This document shows positions 1 through 7,222 of a stretch of 64,000 bases of DNA, piece by piece; the stretch's first letter is position 1; each line of letters opens with the position of its first letter. The DNA is taken from assembly GCF_025244765.1 (NCBI RefSeq), contig NZ_CP104209.1, positions 372,001 to 436,000 of the forward strand, written 5' to 3'. A program made the translations under genes and the position numbers. Source of the DNA: Empedobacter stercoris (GTDB lineage Bacteria > Bacteroidota > Bacteroidia > Flavobacteriales > Weeksellaceae). The notes under the pieces were generated by a model. That model did no database searches. It had not been told where the DNA came from and saw only the letters and a list, made by a program, of their open reading frames with translations.

Positions 1-280
1 CCATTCTCTTCAACTTTTTGACACTCGCCTCCAAATCATATGACATTTTTCTAATCCTTTTTTCAATACTCAAATCCATTTATAACAACGAATTTATAAA
101 TCGTCATTGCTAAAAAGTTGAGTGTCAATTCGGCGTAAAGAGCGTTAAAAATGATTTATGTTCGCATTTCATATGCGAATGTTCTAAAGCATTTAGCGAG
201 TAGCCGTTATTGACCGACTTGTAAGCACAGACTTGATTTTTTTGGTTCGTTTTTTCATCAAGGAAAAAATGAACATATAA
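1..280. repeat. Long palindromic element, family A, copy 1 (cut by window edge)
   Basis: This is the right part of a repeat that recurs at 683, 1590 and 13890. It holds the shared stretch from 'TTGACACTCGCC' through 'CGAGTGTCAATTCGGCG' to 'GACCGACTTGTAAGCACAG'. TTGACACTCG and CGAGTGTCAA are inverted repeats, and TTCGCAT/ATGCGAA forms an internal hairpin. The left arm lies outside the window. No coding potential was seen. Confidence 0.8.
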
Positions 281-419
281 TTATTAATCAACTTGTAACA
301 ATTTTACCTAAGCTCCACAGGAGCTTCTCCTTTTAATTTCAAATTCTTAATCTCAAATGTTTTTTCATCAAGGAAAAAATGAATAAATACTGTTTTTATA
401 CTACTTTTTAAGTTACACC

Positions 420-560
420 CAAAATTCCCCCTCCAACAGTTTTAAAAATTACATTAATAAATGAAAACTAAAATTTAACACTAATTACTTTATGAAGATC
501 ATTTACTTTCTTATTGTGTTGTCTTCGAGGGATAGATGTGAGTCTATATTCTTATACTTT
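420..560. repeat. Repeat family D, copy 1 (truncated)
   Basis: This shares with 1196, 2084 and 14375 the run from 'CCCCCTCCAACAGTTTTAAA' to 'TTGTGTTGTCTTCGAGGGAT'. The CCCTCCAACA and TGTTGTCTTCGAGGG ends can pair. It lacks the right half ('CCACTCCTTTTCC...GGGAAAGGGG') present in the other copies. Confidence 0.7.
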
Positions 561-682
561 TTATGTTTTTATTTTTATTTTAATTCACTAATAACACGGT
601 CACTGAGGCACTCGAAGTGCAGAATCTTTCGATTTTTTTTCTTCTAACTTTTACCTTAATGCAAAAGTTACAAAACATCAAG

Positions 683-1087
683 TCTTTGATTTTCGACGGT
701 CAAAATAAGTTTCAGCCATTGAATGTTTTAAATCATTTGCTACGCAAACAGTAAAACATTTTAACCATTCTCTTCAACTTTTTGACACTCGCCTCCAAAT
801 CATATGACATTTTTCTAATCCTTTTTTCAATACTCAAATACACTTTTTACAACGAATTCAAAACCGTCATTGCTGAAAAGTCGAGTGTCAATTCGGCGTA
901 AAGAGCGTTAAAAATGATTTACTGTTCGCATTTCATATGCGAATGTTCTAAAGCATTTAGCGAATAGCCGTTATTGACCGACTTGTAAGCACAGACTTGT
1001 AATGCTTTGCATTCATGAATACCATAAAATAATAATAAACCATATGAATAACTTTTTGGTTCGTTTTTTCATCAAGGAAAAAATGAA
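683..1087. repeat. Long palindromic element, family A, copy 2
   Basis: This is a nearly complete copy. The left arm ('TTTCGACGGTCAAAATAAG', 'AAACAGTAAAACATTTTAAC', 'TTTTTGACACTCG') is an imperfect reverse complement of the right arm ('CGAGTGTCAA', 'GTTAAAAATGATTTACTGTT', 'TTATTGACCGACTTG'). The whole unit could therefore fold into one hairpin of about 300 nt with side hairpins. No gene was seen. Confidence 0.8.
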
Positions 1088-1154
1088 CGTAATAAAATAA
1101 AGAACTACTAATCCTCTTAATATATCCAATTTCTCTTTAGGCTCTTATCTCGCT

Positions 1155-1185
1155 GTCATTCTGAGCTTGTCTCAGAATCGCATCC
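1155..1185. repeat. Short dispersed palindrome
   Basis: The sequence is 'GTCATTCTGAGCTTG' followed by 'TCTCAGAATCGCATCC'. Related copies are at 1515-1545, 13766-13796, 14674-14700, 15019-15046 and 30304-30330. ATTCTGAG pairs with CTCAGAAT. Confidence 0.7.
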
Positions 1186-1195
1186 TTTATAAATC

Positions 1196-1430
1196 CCCCG
1201 ATATAGACAAGTTTTAAAAAATACATTAATAAATGAAAACTAAAATTTAACACTAATTACTTTATGAAGATCATTTACTTTCTTCTTAAGGCGTCTTCGG
1301 GGGATAGAGTGTGAATCTGTTTACTCTTTCATAATTTTACATAAGTTTTTTAAAATTCAACATTAGTTTTAAAAGCCACTCCTTTTCCAGTACATCGCGC
1401 CAACTTTGTTTTTGGGAAAGGAGGTTTTAT
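1196..1430. repeat. Repeat family D, copy 2
   Basis: This copy runs from the 'CCCCCGATATAGACAAG' variant of the left end to 'TTTGGGAAAGGAGG'. It contains the inverted pair CTCCTTTTCC / GGGAAAGGAG around 'ATCGCGCCAACTTTG'. It is the same unit as those at 2084 and 14375. It shows no start, ribosome-binding or codon signal, so it is treated as non-coding. Confidence 0.75.
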
Positions 1431-1589
1431 TTTTTTACGTTTTACGTGATACGCTTAACGTTTTACGTTTTTATTCTTATTTATATTCAAATTCACTTTT
1501 TAATAACAAATTTTGTCATTCTGGGCTTGTCTCAGAATCGCATCCAATATGTCATTTCGAGGTATCGAGAAATCTTTCTATCACTTTTT

Positions 1590-1972
1590 TGAGAGCAAAA
1601 AAGTAATCAAAAAACTCTTGTCTTTGATTTTCGACGGTCAAAATTGGTTTCAGCCATTCAATATTTTAAATCATTTGCTACGCAAACAGTAAAATATTTT
1701 AACCATGGCGATCAACTTTTTGACACTCGCCTCCAAATCATATGACATTTTTTTAATCCTATTTAAACATTCAAATCCTTTTTTAACAATGAATTTATAA
1801 ACCGTCATTGCTGAAAAGTCGAGTGTCAATTCGGCGTAAAGAGCGTTAAAAATGATTTACTGTTCGCATTTCACATGCGAATGATTTAAAGCATTTAGCG
1901 AATAGCCGTTATTGACCGACTTGTAAGCACAGACTTGATTTTTTGATTACTTTTTGATCAAGCAAAAAGCAA
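1590..1972. repeat. Long palindromic element, family A, copy 3
   Basis: In this copy the outermost arms are visible. 'AAAAAGTAATCAAAAAAC' on the left is matched in inverted order by 'TTTTTTGATTACTTTTT' on the right. Inside these are GGTCAAAA / TTATTGACC, the CAGTAAAA-type segment and the TTGACACTCG / CGAGTGTCAA pair. This delimits the element to about 380 bp. Confidence 0.8.
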
Positions 1973-2083
1973 TAAATAGAGAACTTCTTATTATCGTAAA
2001 TTCCATTTAGAACCTCATTTCTATTATCACGCGCGTGCATTCGCGCCTGTTTATCCTATATTCCTCCTAAAATATCCCCCTCC

Positions 2084-2300
2084 GACAGGTTTTAAAAAAT
2101 ACATTAATAAATGAAAAAATTAACACTAATCATTTTATGAAGATCATTTACTTTCTTATTGTGTTGTCTTCGGGGGATAGAGTGTGAATCTGTTTACTCT
2201 TTCATAATTTTACATAAGTTTTTTAATTCAACATTAGTTTTAAAAGCCACTCCTTTTCCAGTACATCGCGCCAACTTTGTTTTTGGGAAAGGGGTTTTGG
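2084..2300. repeat. Repeat family D, copy 3
   Basis: This copy holds 'CCCCCTCCGACAGG', 'TGTGTTGTCTTCGGGGGATA' and 'CCACTCCTTTTCCAGTACAT', ending in 'GGGAAAGGGGTTTT'. It is nearly identical over its length to the copy at 14375. It is non-coding by inspection. Confidence 0.75.
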
Positions 2301-2337
2301 TTTTTTATTTCAAATTTGTTCTTTATTTTCATTTTTT

Positions 2338-2545
2338 GAGCGCAAAAAACGAAACAAAAAACGCTTGGCTGTAAACCTCTCTACTAAAAATGTTTTCACT
2401 CCTCTAAAGATTTTACAAACCCTACGGGCTAAAACCTTTTTAACGTTGCACTCAAACATTTTCTTAACGTGAGAGTTTTAATGCCGGTTTTTCATCCTTT
2501 TTCAATATTCAAATTCATTGTCATATAAATTCTCAAATCCCGCAC
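2338..2545. repeat. Hairpin-rich repeat, family C, copy 1
   Basis: This matches 13567-13745, including 'CGCTTGGCTGTAAACC', 'CCCTACGGGCTAAAACC' and 'TTAATGCCGGTTTTTCAT'. AAAATGTTT / AAACATTTT and CCC-TAC-GGG are internal hairpins. It ends in the same 'CTTTTTCAATA.TCAAAT' apex seen in family A, so it may be a left arm that lost its partner. Confidence 0.7.
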
Positions 2546-2883
2546 CTCGAATTTCGAATTTCGCGTCTCGAATCTCGAATCTAAAATCTAACATCTAATC
2601 TGTACTTTTTACTTAATACATAGTACATAGTACATCCTAACAATCCCTTCCGATACACGAACCACGAACAAACCATACGGAACACATATACAATGGATAC
2701 AGAATGGATATAGCGCGGATACATAACCGATACAGAAAAGTGTCATTTTCGATATACACCGATACAGAAATTTAACACTTTTTAACACTTTATTTTCTAA
2801 TATTCTGTCATTTCAAGAAATCTAATCTGTACATAATTGAATTCTCTCAATACTAAAATCTCACATCTCACATCTAAATAATA
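2546..2883. other. Gene-free AT-rich stretch
   Basis: No gene is seen here. The stretch holds simple 'CTCGAATCTCGAATCTAAAATCT'-type degenerate runs (quoted in pieces: CTCGAAT repeated) and 'ACATAGTACATAGTACAT'. It also holds several 'GGATACA/CGATACAG' runs between 2690 and 2770. It resembles the decayed spacer at 15040-15250. Confidence 0.6.
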
Positions 2884-3313
2884 GGTAGCAGAACCCCAAT
2901 AAATTTGGAAAATGATATGAAAGGCATTACTTTTAATGTGCGAAAAATAAAAGTATAACCAACTGTCAAAGTCTCCTTACCGAGGCTCTGATAGAGAGCG
3001 TGTAAAGAAAGGATAGCCCTTTGCTTTACGATCCGTGTTTTAAAAATGTTATAAATACGGAGTATTGTTCTTTAAAAGAATGGTTAAAACAAACAGACTT
3101 TGTCTGGTGGTTTTTTACGGATGAATGGAAATTGTTTCGTTCTCATTTTGTGTTGGGTTTTATGGAACGATGTTTCTCGAGTATGAAGAAATACTTGCAA
3201 AAAAGCAAGGCGGCTTCACTACTTAGGACCGAGGGTGACCAAACCCACTTATAAATCCTTCGATTTTATAAGTTATTACCTAAAGTATATGTGAAAACCG
3301 CCCATGCCGTATG
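2884..3313 (-). ncRNA. Putative structured RNA, element E copy 1
   Basis: This is a leftward structured element homologous to 15264-15646. About 290 bp (2884-3172) is strongly conserved between the copies and contains several hairpins when read on the minus strand: CAGAC-AAA-GTCTG, CCGT...ACGG, a stem of GTAAAG plus AAAGG with CCTTT plus CTTTAC, and GCTCT-CTATC-AGAGC. The 5' part (3206-3305) differs in sequence from copy 2 but folds alike. Its outer stem pairs GGCGG.TTCAC with GTGAA..CCGCC, and an inner stem pairs ACTTATAAA with TTTATAAGT. A weak -7 box (TACTTTCG on the minus strand, 3314-3321) lies just upstream. A short peptide frame containing 'MRTKQFPFIRKKPPDKVCLF' is also conserved, so a small protein cannot be excluded. 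Confidence 0.4.
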
Positions 3314-3340
3314 CGAAAGTACAAAACTTTTCAGACATGG

Positions 3341-3435
3341 AGCGATTCCACGATACTCTCGATAATAAAATTGGTCATTTCGGTTCGAGATTACATCGTT
3401 TTAATTCGTCTTTATAGACTAATTATCAATTCGCT
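3341..3435. repeat. Inverted repeat between element E and the XRE gene
   Basis: AGCGATT at the left and AATTCGCT at the right form an inverted pair about 80 bp apart, with TCTCGA / TCGAGA inside. The same position beside element E copy 2 has AGCGACA / TGTCGCT (15668-15745). Both contain ATTGGTC. This could be a regulator-binding or recombination site; the role is unknown. Confidence 0.4.
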
Positions 3436-3487
3436 AAAACAAATGTATAAAAAATAACTGGAATATAATGCAAGTTTTTTTAAAAAT

Positions 3488-3865
3488 ATGTCAAAAAAGA
3501 TTAATAAAATAAAAGAAGCTATAAAAGATTCATCTTTACAAGTTGTTGCATTATCATTATTTCTTGATTTAGATGATACAACGATTAGTAAATGGAATTC
3601 TAATATTTCTCAACCTAGTTTAAAAAGATTAGATGAATTAGGTGAAATATTAGAAGTAGATAACATAGATTTGTTACAATCCAATCCAAGAAAATCTACA
3701 GGACTAGCAAAAGCGTTACAAAATGAATATAAACGATTACTTAAAGCTGGTTTGCCTACTAAAATTCAATTATCAGATGTTAACGGAGATACAAAAGAAA
3801 TCAATAATCCTGAATTTGTGAAAGCTCTTCAAGAATTTGTATGTAATTATAGAAAAAATAAATAA
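3488..3865 (+). CDS. XRE/Cro-type helix-turn-helix regulator
   Basis: This 125-residue protein has an N-terminal helix-turn-helix of the XRE/Cro kind. Residues 1-65 contain 'VVALSLFLDLDDTTISKW' followed by 'QPSLKRLDELGEILEV', which is the usual recognition helix plus the 'L..la..L.v' helix. The C-terminal half (65-125) is a charged segment with no recognised domain. The gene stands head-to-head with the structured element E and precedes an OLD nuclease by about 300 bp. An autoregulator or a controller of the defence cassette is plausible, as for many XRE proteins beside such systems, but this is an inference. The 47 bp just after the stop codon recur at 17264 behind a remnant of another XRE gene. 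Confidence 0.75.
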   Translation: MSKKINKIKEAIKDSSLQVVALSLFLDLDDTTISKWNSNISQPSLKRLDELGEILEVDNIDLLQSNPRKSTGLAKALQNEYKRLLKAGLPTKIQLSDVNGDTKEINNPEFVKALQEFVCNYRKNK

Positions 3866-3870
3866 AACAC

Positions 3871-3917
3871 TTAAGTAATTAAAAACGTTTTGTTTAAAAT
3901 CAATATACTAAATTAGT
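3871..3917. repeat. 47-bp repeat downstream of XRE genes, copy 1
   Basis: This begins 'TTAAGTAATTAAAAACG' and ends 'ATATACTAAATTAGT'. It differs from 17264-17310 at two positions that I can see. In both places it directly follows the end of an XRE-type reading frame, so the two loci descend from one arrangement. Confidence 0.8.
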
Positions 3918-3955
3918 AGTATTAACCAGTAGGCATGTTAAAGTTAGTAATAGTA

Positions 3956-3997
3956 CTCTGGAGTTAATTTTAGGTTTGTCTAACTCCAGAGTTTTTG
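3956..3997 (+). terminator. Rho-independent terminator after the XRE gene
   Basis: CTCTGGAGTTA pairs with TAACTCCAGAG, followed by TTTTTG. It separates the regulator from the OLD gene, which must then have its own promoter. Confidence 0.8.
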
Positions 3998-4181
3998 TTT
4001 ATATATAATATAAACAAAGGGCTCTATATAGAATCTTTAATTATTCTATAATATTTTACACAACAATGGTTATAAATTAGATTATTTTATATATTTGAAG
4101 TTAAATTAGCGAATCTATATTTTACTTCGTAAATTAAGATGACATAAATAACCAAAATTGTATAAAAACTATAATCTATAA

Positions 4182-6047
4182 ATGTTTATTTCTAAAATAT
4201 TTATCAAAAACTTTAAATGTATCAAGGAATTATCTATTTATCCTAATGAGAAATTTAATGTAATTATTGGTGAGAACAATCAAGGCAAAACCACAATTTT
4301 TGAAGCTTTACAAACTTGGTATAGATGTTACCAACTGTATATTAGACCAAATAAAACGGATTTTTATGTTGGAAATAATCTTTATTTACCTTATAAAGAT
4401 TTAAATTTTTTAAGGCTTGCAAAAGATACTGATTTATATAATTCAACTCCAAATGAAGCATTAATTGGATTGACAATTGTTGATACAGACATATCGGGAA
4501 GTCAAGTACAATTTGATTTACAATTTAAAATAAATAGACCTCAATCAATTTCAAACGCGTACCTACGTGTTTTAAAATATAATAATCAACAATTTCTTTC
4601 GTTTTCGACACATCTAAAAACAAAGCATATAAAACTTGATGAAGCTATTTTTTTATATCAAACAAGCCCGATAGCTCAAGTTTTAGCACAAGAACCTTTT
4701 ATGAATGAAGGTCAAGTTAGAAAAAAAATTATGCGTGGTAAATCGCAGGAAGTTCTACGTAATAAAATTCTTTTACATAGAGATTTACAGCAATTAGAAC
4801 ATCAAGTTTCTAACGTTCTTGGTTCTGAAATAAAATTTAAAATACTAAATAAAAATCAAAAAAATAAAGACGAATATATTAACCTACAAGTATTAAATCA
4901 AACTAAACAGTTTGATCTTCATTTACAAGGTAGTGGATTAATACAAATTTCAGAAATATTTGCTACTGTTGATTATTTAGACTCAAAGCTAAATATACTA
5001 TTAATAGATGAGCCTGATAGTCACATACATTTGGCTCTACAAAAAAGATTAATTACAAATCTTAAAGCATTATCACATAATCAATCGTTTATTATTAGCC
5101 ACAATGATAGCTTTGTAAATGAAACAGATGATGGAGAATTATTTTATTTAAGTCAGGATACAAAACTTTCAAAAGAATTAAAACATATAGAAGATGGTGA
5201 TTTAATTAAAAAAGATTTTGGAAGTCCTATTTTAACTTTAGAAAGACTCAATAATTCAGATAATATAATTTTTGTAGAAGGTAAAGATGACAAAAAATAT
5301 ATCACCAAAATTTTAGAAAAATTTGTAGAATCTGATATAATAACAAATAAATCTGAAATTAAGAAATGTTACTATTTTCATATAAGAGGAAAAGATAATT
5401 TGGGTACTAAATTGGAACACAATAAAAGAACTTTAAGTCAATTATTTAATGATAAAAAATATGTTGTTGTTACTGATAAAGATTTTACATCTATTCAAAA
5501 GAGTAATGAATTAAATAATACTATAAAAAGTAAATTAGGTTCAACCTCTGAATCGTTATGTCACGATGGCTACTGCATTGAATCAACATTATTTAGTGAT
5601 TTAAATAAACTACATCAGTACTTATCATTTGTAACAACTCTGGAAATTGCAACAATTGAAAGTAATTCTTATACCATATTAGATAATATTATTAATGAAA
5701 CGAAGAATGTTACTTCAACAAGATATCAAAAGCTTGAACAACAGTTTAATTCACAAAAAAATAATAGACCAGAATTATCGACAACTAATTTGAGTGAAAT
5801 AATTGTAGATTCAACAGGCAATAGAGATGCGATAAAATATTTAATGAACAAAAAAACTATAAGAGAATATGTTACTTCATTAGAAGATAGTTGTAATGTA
5901 ACAATTATTCCGAACAGCACACATTTATCTGACGAAGATTTTTGTATTACTCTATTTTTAGATTATATCGAAAAAATTGATATTCATAATATTATATTTA
6001 ACAATCATAAAAATTTGATTGAAAAGATTTATAATGCTCAATATTAA
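4182..6047 (+). CDS. OLD-family ATP-dependent endonuclease (ABC ATPase + TOPRIM)
   Basis: This 621-residue protein has the complete layout of overcoming-lysogenization-defect (OLD) nucleases. A RecF/SMC-like ATPase comes first: Walker A GENNQGKTT at 30-38, an ABC signature near 247 (LQGSG), Walker B LLIDEPDSH near 273 and a switch histidine in SFIISHND near 303. It is followed by a TOPRIM nuclease with the glutamate of FVEGKDDK near 364 and the DKD of VVTDKDF near 428. The family cleaves DNA and often acts in phage defence. Class 2 members pair with a UvrD-like helicase (Gabija). No such gene follows here, so I call it a stand-alone OLD nuclease. The gene ends just before a repeated terminator-promoter module and the Hachiman genes. 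Its sequence is AT-rich like the rest of the island. Confidence 0.9.
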   Translation: MFISKIFIKNFKCIKELSIYPNEKFNVIIGENNQGKTTIFEALQTWYRCYQLYIRPNKTDFYVGNNLYLPYKDLNFLRLAKDTDLYNSTPNEALIGLTIVDTDISGSQVQFDLQFKINRPQSISNAYLRVLKYNNQQFLSFSTHLKTKHIKLDEAIFLYQTSPIAQVLAQEPFMNEGQVRKKIMRGKSQEVLRNKILLHRDLQQLEHQVSNVLGSEIKFKILNKNQKNKDEYINLQVLNQTKQFDLHLQGSGLIQISEIFATVDYLDSKLNILLIDEPDSHIHLALQKRLITNLKALSHNQSFIISHNDSFVNETDDGELFYLSQDTKLSKELKHIEDGDLIKKDFGSPILTLERLNNSDNIIFVEGKDDKKYITKILEKFVESDIITNKSEIKKCYYFHIRGKDNLGTKLEHNKRTLSQLFNDKKYVVVTDKDFTSIQKSNELNNTIKSKLGSTSESLCHDGYCIESTLFSDLNKLHQYLSFVTTLEIATIESNSYTILDNIINETKNVTSTRYQKLEQQFNSQKNNRPELSTTNLSEIIVDSTGNRDAIKYLMNKKTIREYVTSLEDSCNVTIIPNSTHLSDEDFCITLFLDYIEKIDIHNIIFNNHKNLIEKIYNAQY

Positions 6048-6118
6048 CTTCACTTAATATTTGTAACTGTTGCTCAACTCTTATTTTAAGTATAAGAACA
6101 CAAAATAGTATAAATAAC

Positions 6119-6155
6119 AACCTCTTTAAAAGTGATTTTAGGGAGGTTTTTTATT
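6119..6155 (+). terminator. Terminator between OLD and Hachiman genes
   Basis: AACCTC and GAGGTT flank 'TTTAAAAGTGATTTTAGG', followed by a T run. Confidence 0.7.
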
Positions 6156-6193
6156 TTTACGCGAAACCGTAATTTATTATGAAATGGTTATTG

Positions 6194-6201
6194 TATGTTT
6201 G
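6194..6201 (+). promoter_or_regulatory. -7 box of the Hachiman promoter
   Basis: TATGTTTG fits the Bacteroidota -7 consensus TAnnTTTG. It lies about 100 bp before hamA. The identical octamer sits at the same place in the module at 18210-18217. Confidence 0.5.
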
Positions 6202-6300
6202 GAATAATATTACGAAATGTAGATATAGATGAGTTTTTTGCGAAGCTATATTTACTTCGTTAACAAACTATGTTATGCATCATTATAAACCAAACTACAC

Positions 6301-7221
6301 ATGAAATTTGAAGTTATAGTAAATGATTTTTTTGAAAATCTTAAACAAGATATTACCTTAACCCAAACAAATAATAAGAGAGTTGTTGGAATTTTAAATG
6401 ATTATGAGGATGGAAAATGGCGATATGACAAATTTCAAAAATTTATTTGGGATAATATAAAAGAGACAGCGTTAAGTCATAGTGAAAGAAAAGCACTTCT
6501 TTCCGATGGAGAAAGCTCAATACTTACTGAATCAGCAAAAAAACTACGTCTTGTTGAAGCTACTGATGCAATTGGTAGAGGAAGTGAAATTGCTGAAATT
6601 GTTTTATACGGCATAATGAAACATCATTATAAAGCATTACCAATTGTACCTAAAATATTTTATAAGCAAAATAAAAAAGATGAAGCTAAAGGTTCTGATA
6701 GTGTTCATATTGTAATTGAATCTCCTGATTCTTTTTCACTTTGGTTTGGTGAGTCAAAATTTTATAATAGCATCGAAAACGCAAGATTAGATACAATTGT
6801 CGAATCGGTAAAAGATTCTCTTAGTTTAGATAAAATAAAAAAAGAAAATAGCATAATAACTAATTTAAGTGACATTAATGACTTTGATGAGATTAACGAA
6901 TCACTACGCGAATCAATAAAAAATAGTCTTTCTCAAGATGTATCAATTGATAAAATTAAACCATTACTAAATATTCCAATTTTACTTTTATACGAATGTG
7001 AAGAAACCAAGAATGAAACTATATATTCTGATGATTATAAACAAAAAATGATAGATTATCATAAAGAAAGAGCGACAGAATATTTTAAAAAACAGATTAA
7101 TAAATGTAAAGACGTGCATTTGTATGAAAAGATAAAGTTTCATATTGTTCTTTTTCCAATTGCAGATAAAAAAACTATAGTTGACAAATTTATACAAATA
7201 GCACAAATTTATAGAAGTTAA
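6301..7221 (+). CDS. hamA: Hachiman defence protein HamA (DUF1837 nuclease)
   Basis: This 306-residue protein matches the HamA/DUF1837 pattern. 'GRGSEIAEI' at about 90-98 is followed by 'KGSDSVHI' near 130 and 'WFGESKFY' near 148. These place an E, a D and an ExK in the order expected of a PD-(D/E)xK-like nuclease. In Hachiman systems HamA is the effector nuclease held in check by the helicase HamB until foreign or damaged DNA is met. The next gene starts one base after the stop and is a HamB-type helicase, which makes the assignment firm. The pair has its own terminator-promoter module upstream and another downstream, so it looks like a self-contained cassette. Confidence 0.9.
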   Translation: MKFEVIVNDFFENLKQDITLTQTNNKRVVGILNDYEDGKWRYDKFQKFIWDNIKETALSHSERKALLSDGESSILTESAKKLRLVEATDAIGRGSEIAEIVLYGIMKHHYKALPIVPKIFYKQNKKDEAKGSDSVHIVIESPDSFSLWFGESKFYNSIENARLDTIVESVKDSLSLDKIKKENSIITNLSDINDFDEINESLRESIKNSLSQDVSIDKIKPLLNIPILLLYECEETKNETIYSDDYKQKMIDYHKERATEYFKKQINKCKDVHLYEKIKFHIVLFPIADKKTIVDKFIQIAQIYRS

Positions 7222-7222
7222 T

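Larger units (their letters stand above)
6061..6265 (+). repeat. Terminator-promoter module, copy 1
   Basis: This spans 'GTAACTGTTGCTCAACTC', a terminator (6119-6155), 'CGAAACCGTAATTTATT' and a TATGTTTG -7 box at 6194-6201. It ends in 'GCGAAGCTATATTTACTTCG'. The same order recurs at 9332 and 18117, and the last piece alone recurs at 4110-4135 in front of the OLD gene. Confidence 0.75.

Noticed and set aside
1406-1606. 66-codon frame in the repeat block
   Set aside because: It runs across borders of repeat families D and the short palindrome, and the same DNA in other copies has no such frame.
2159-3254. Open frames at 2159-2374 and 3021-3254
   Set aside because: They lie within family D and element E; the frames are not kept in the other copies, and the structured RNA reading explains the conservation better.
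4182-6047. Gabija system
   Set aside because: The OLD protein alone fits GajA in general layout, but no UvrD-like GajB gene is adjacent; the next genes are Hachiman.
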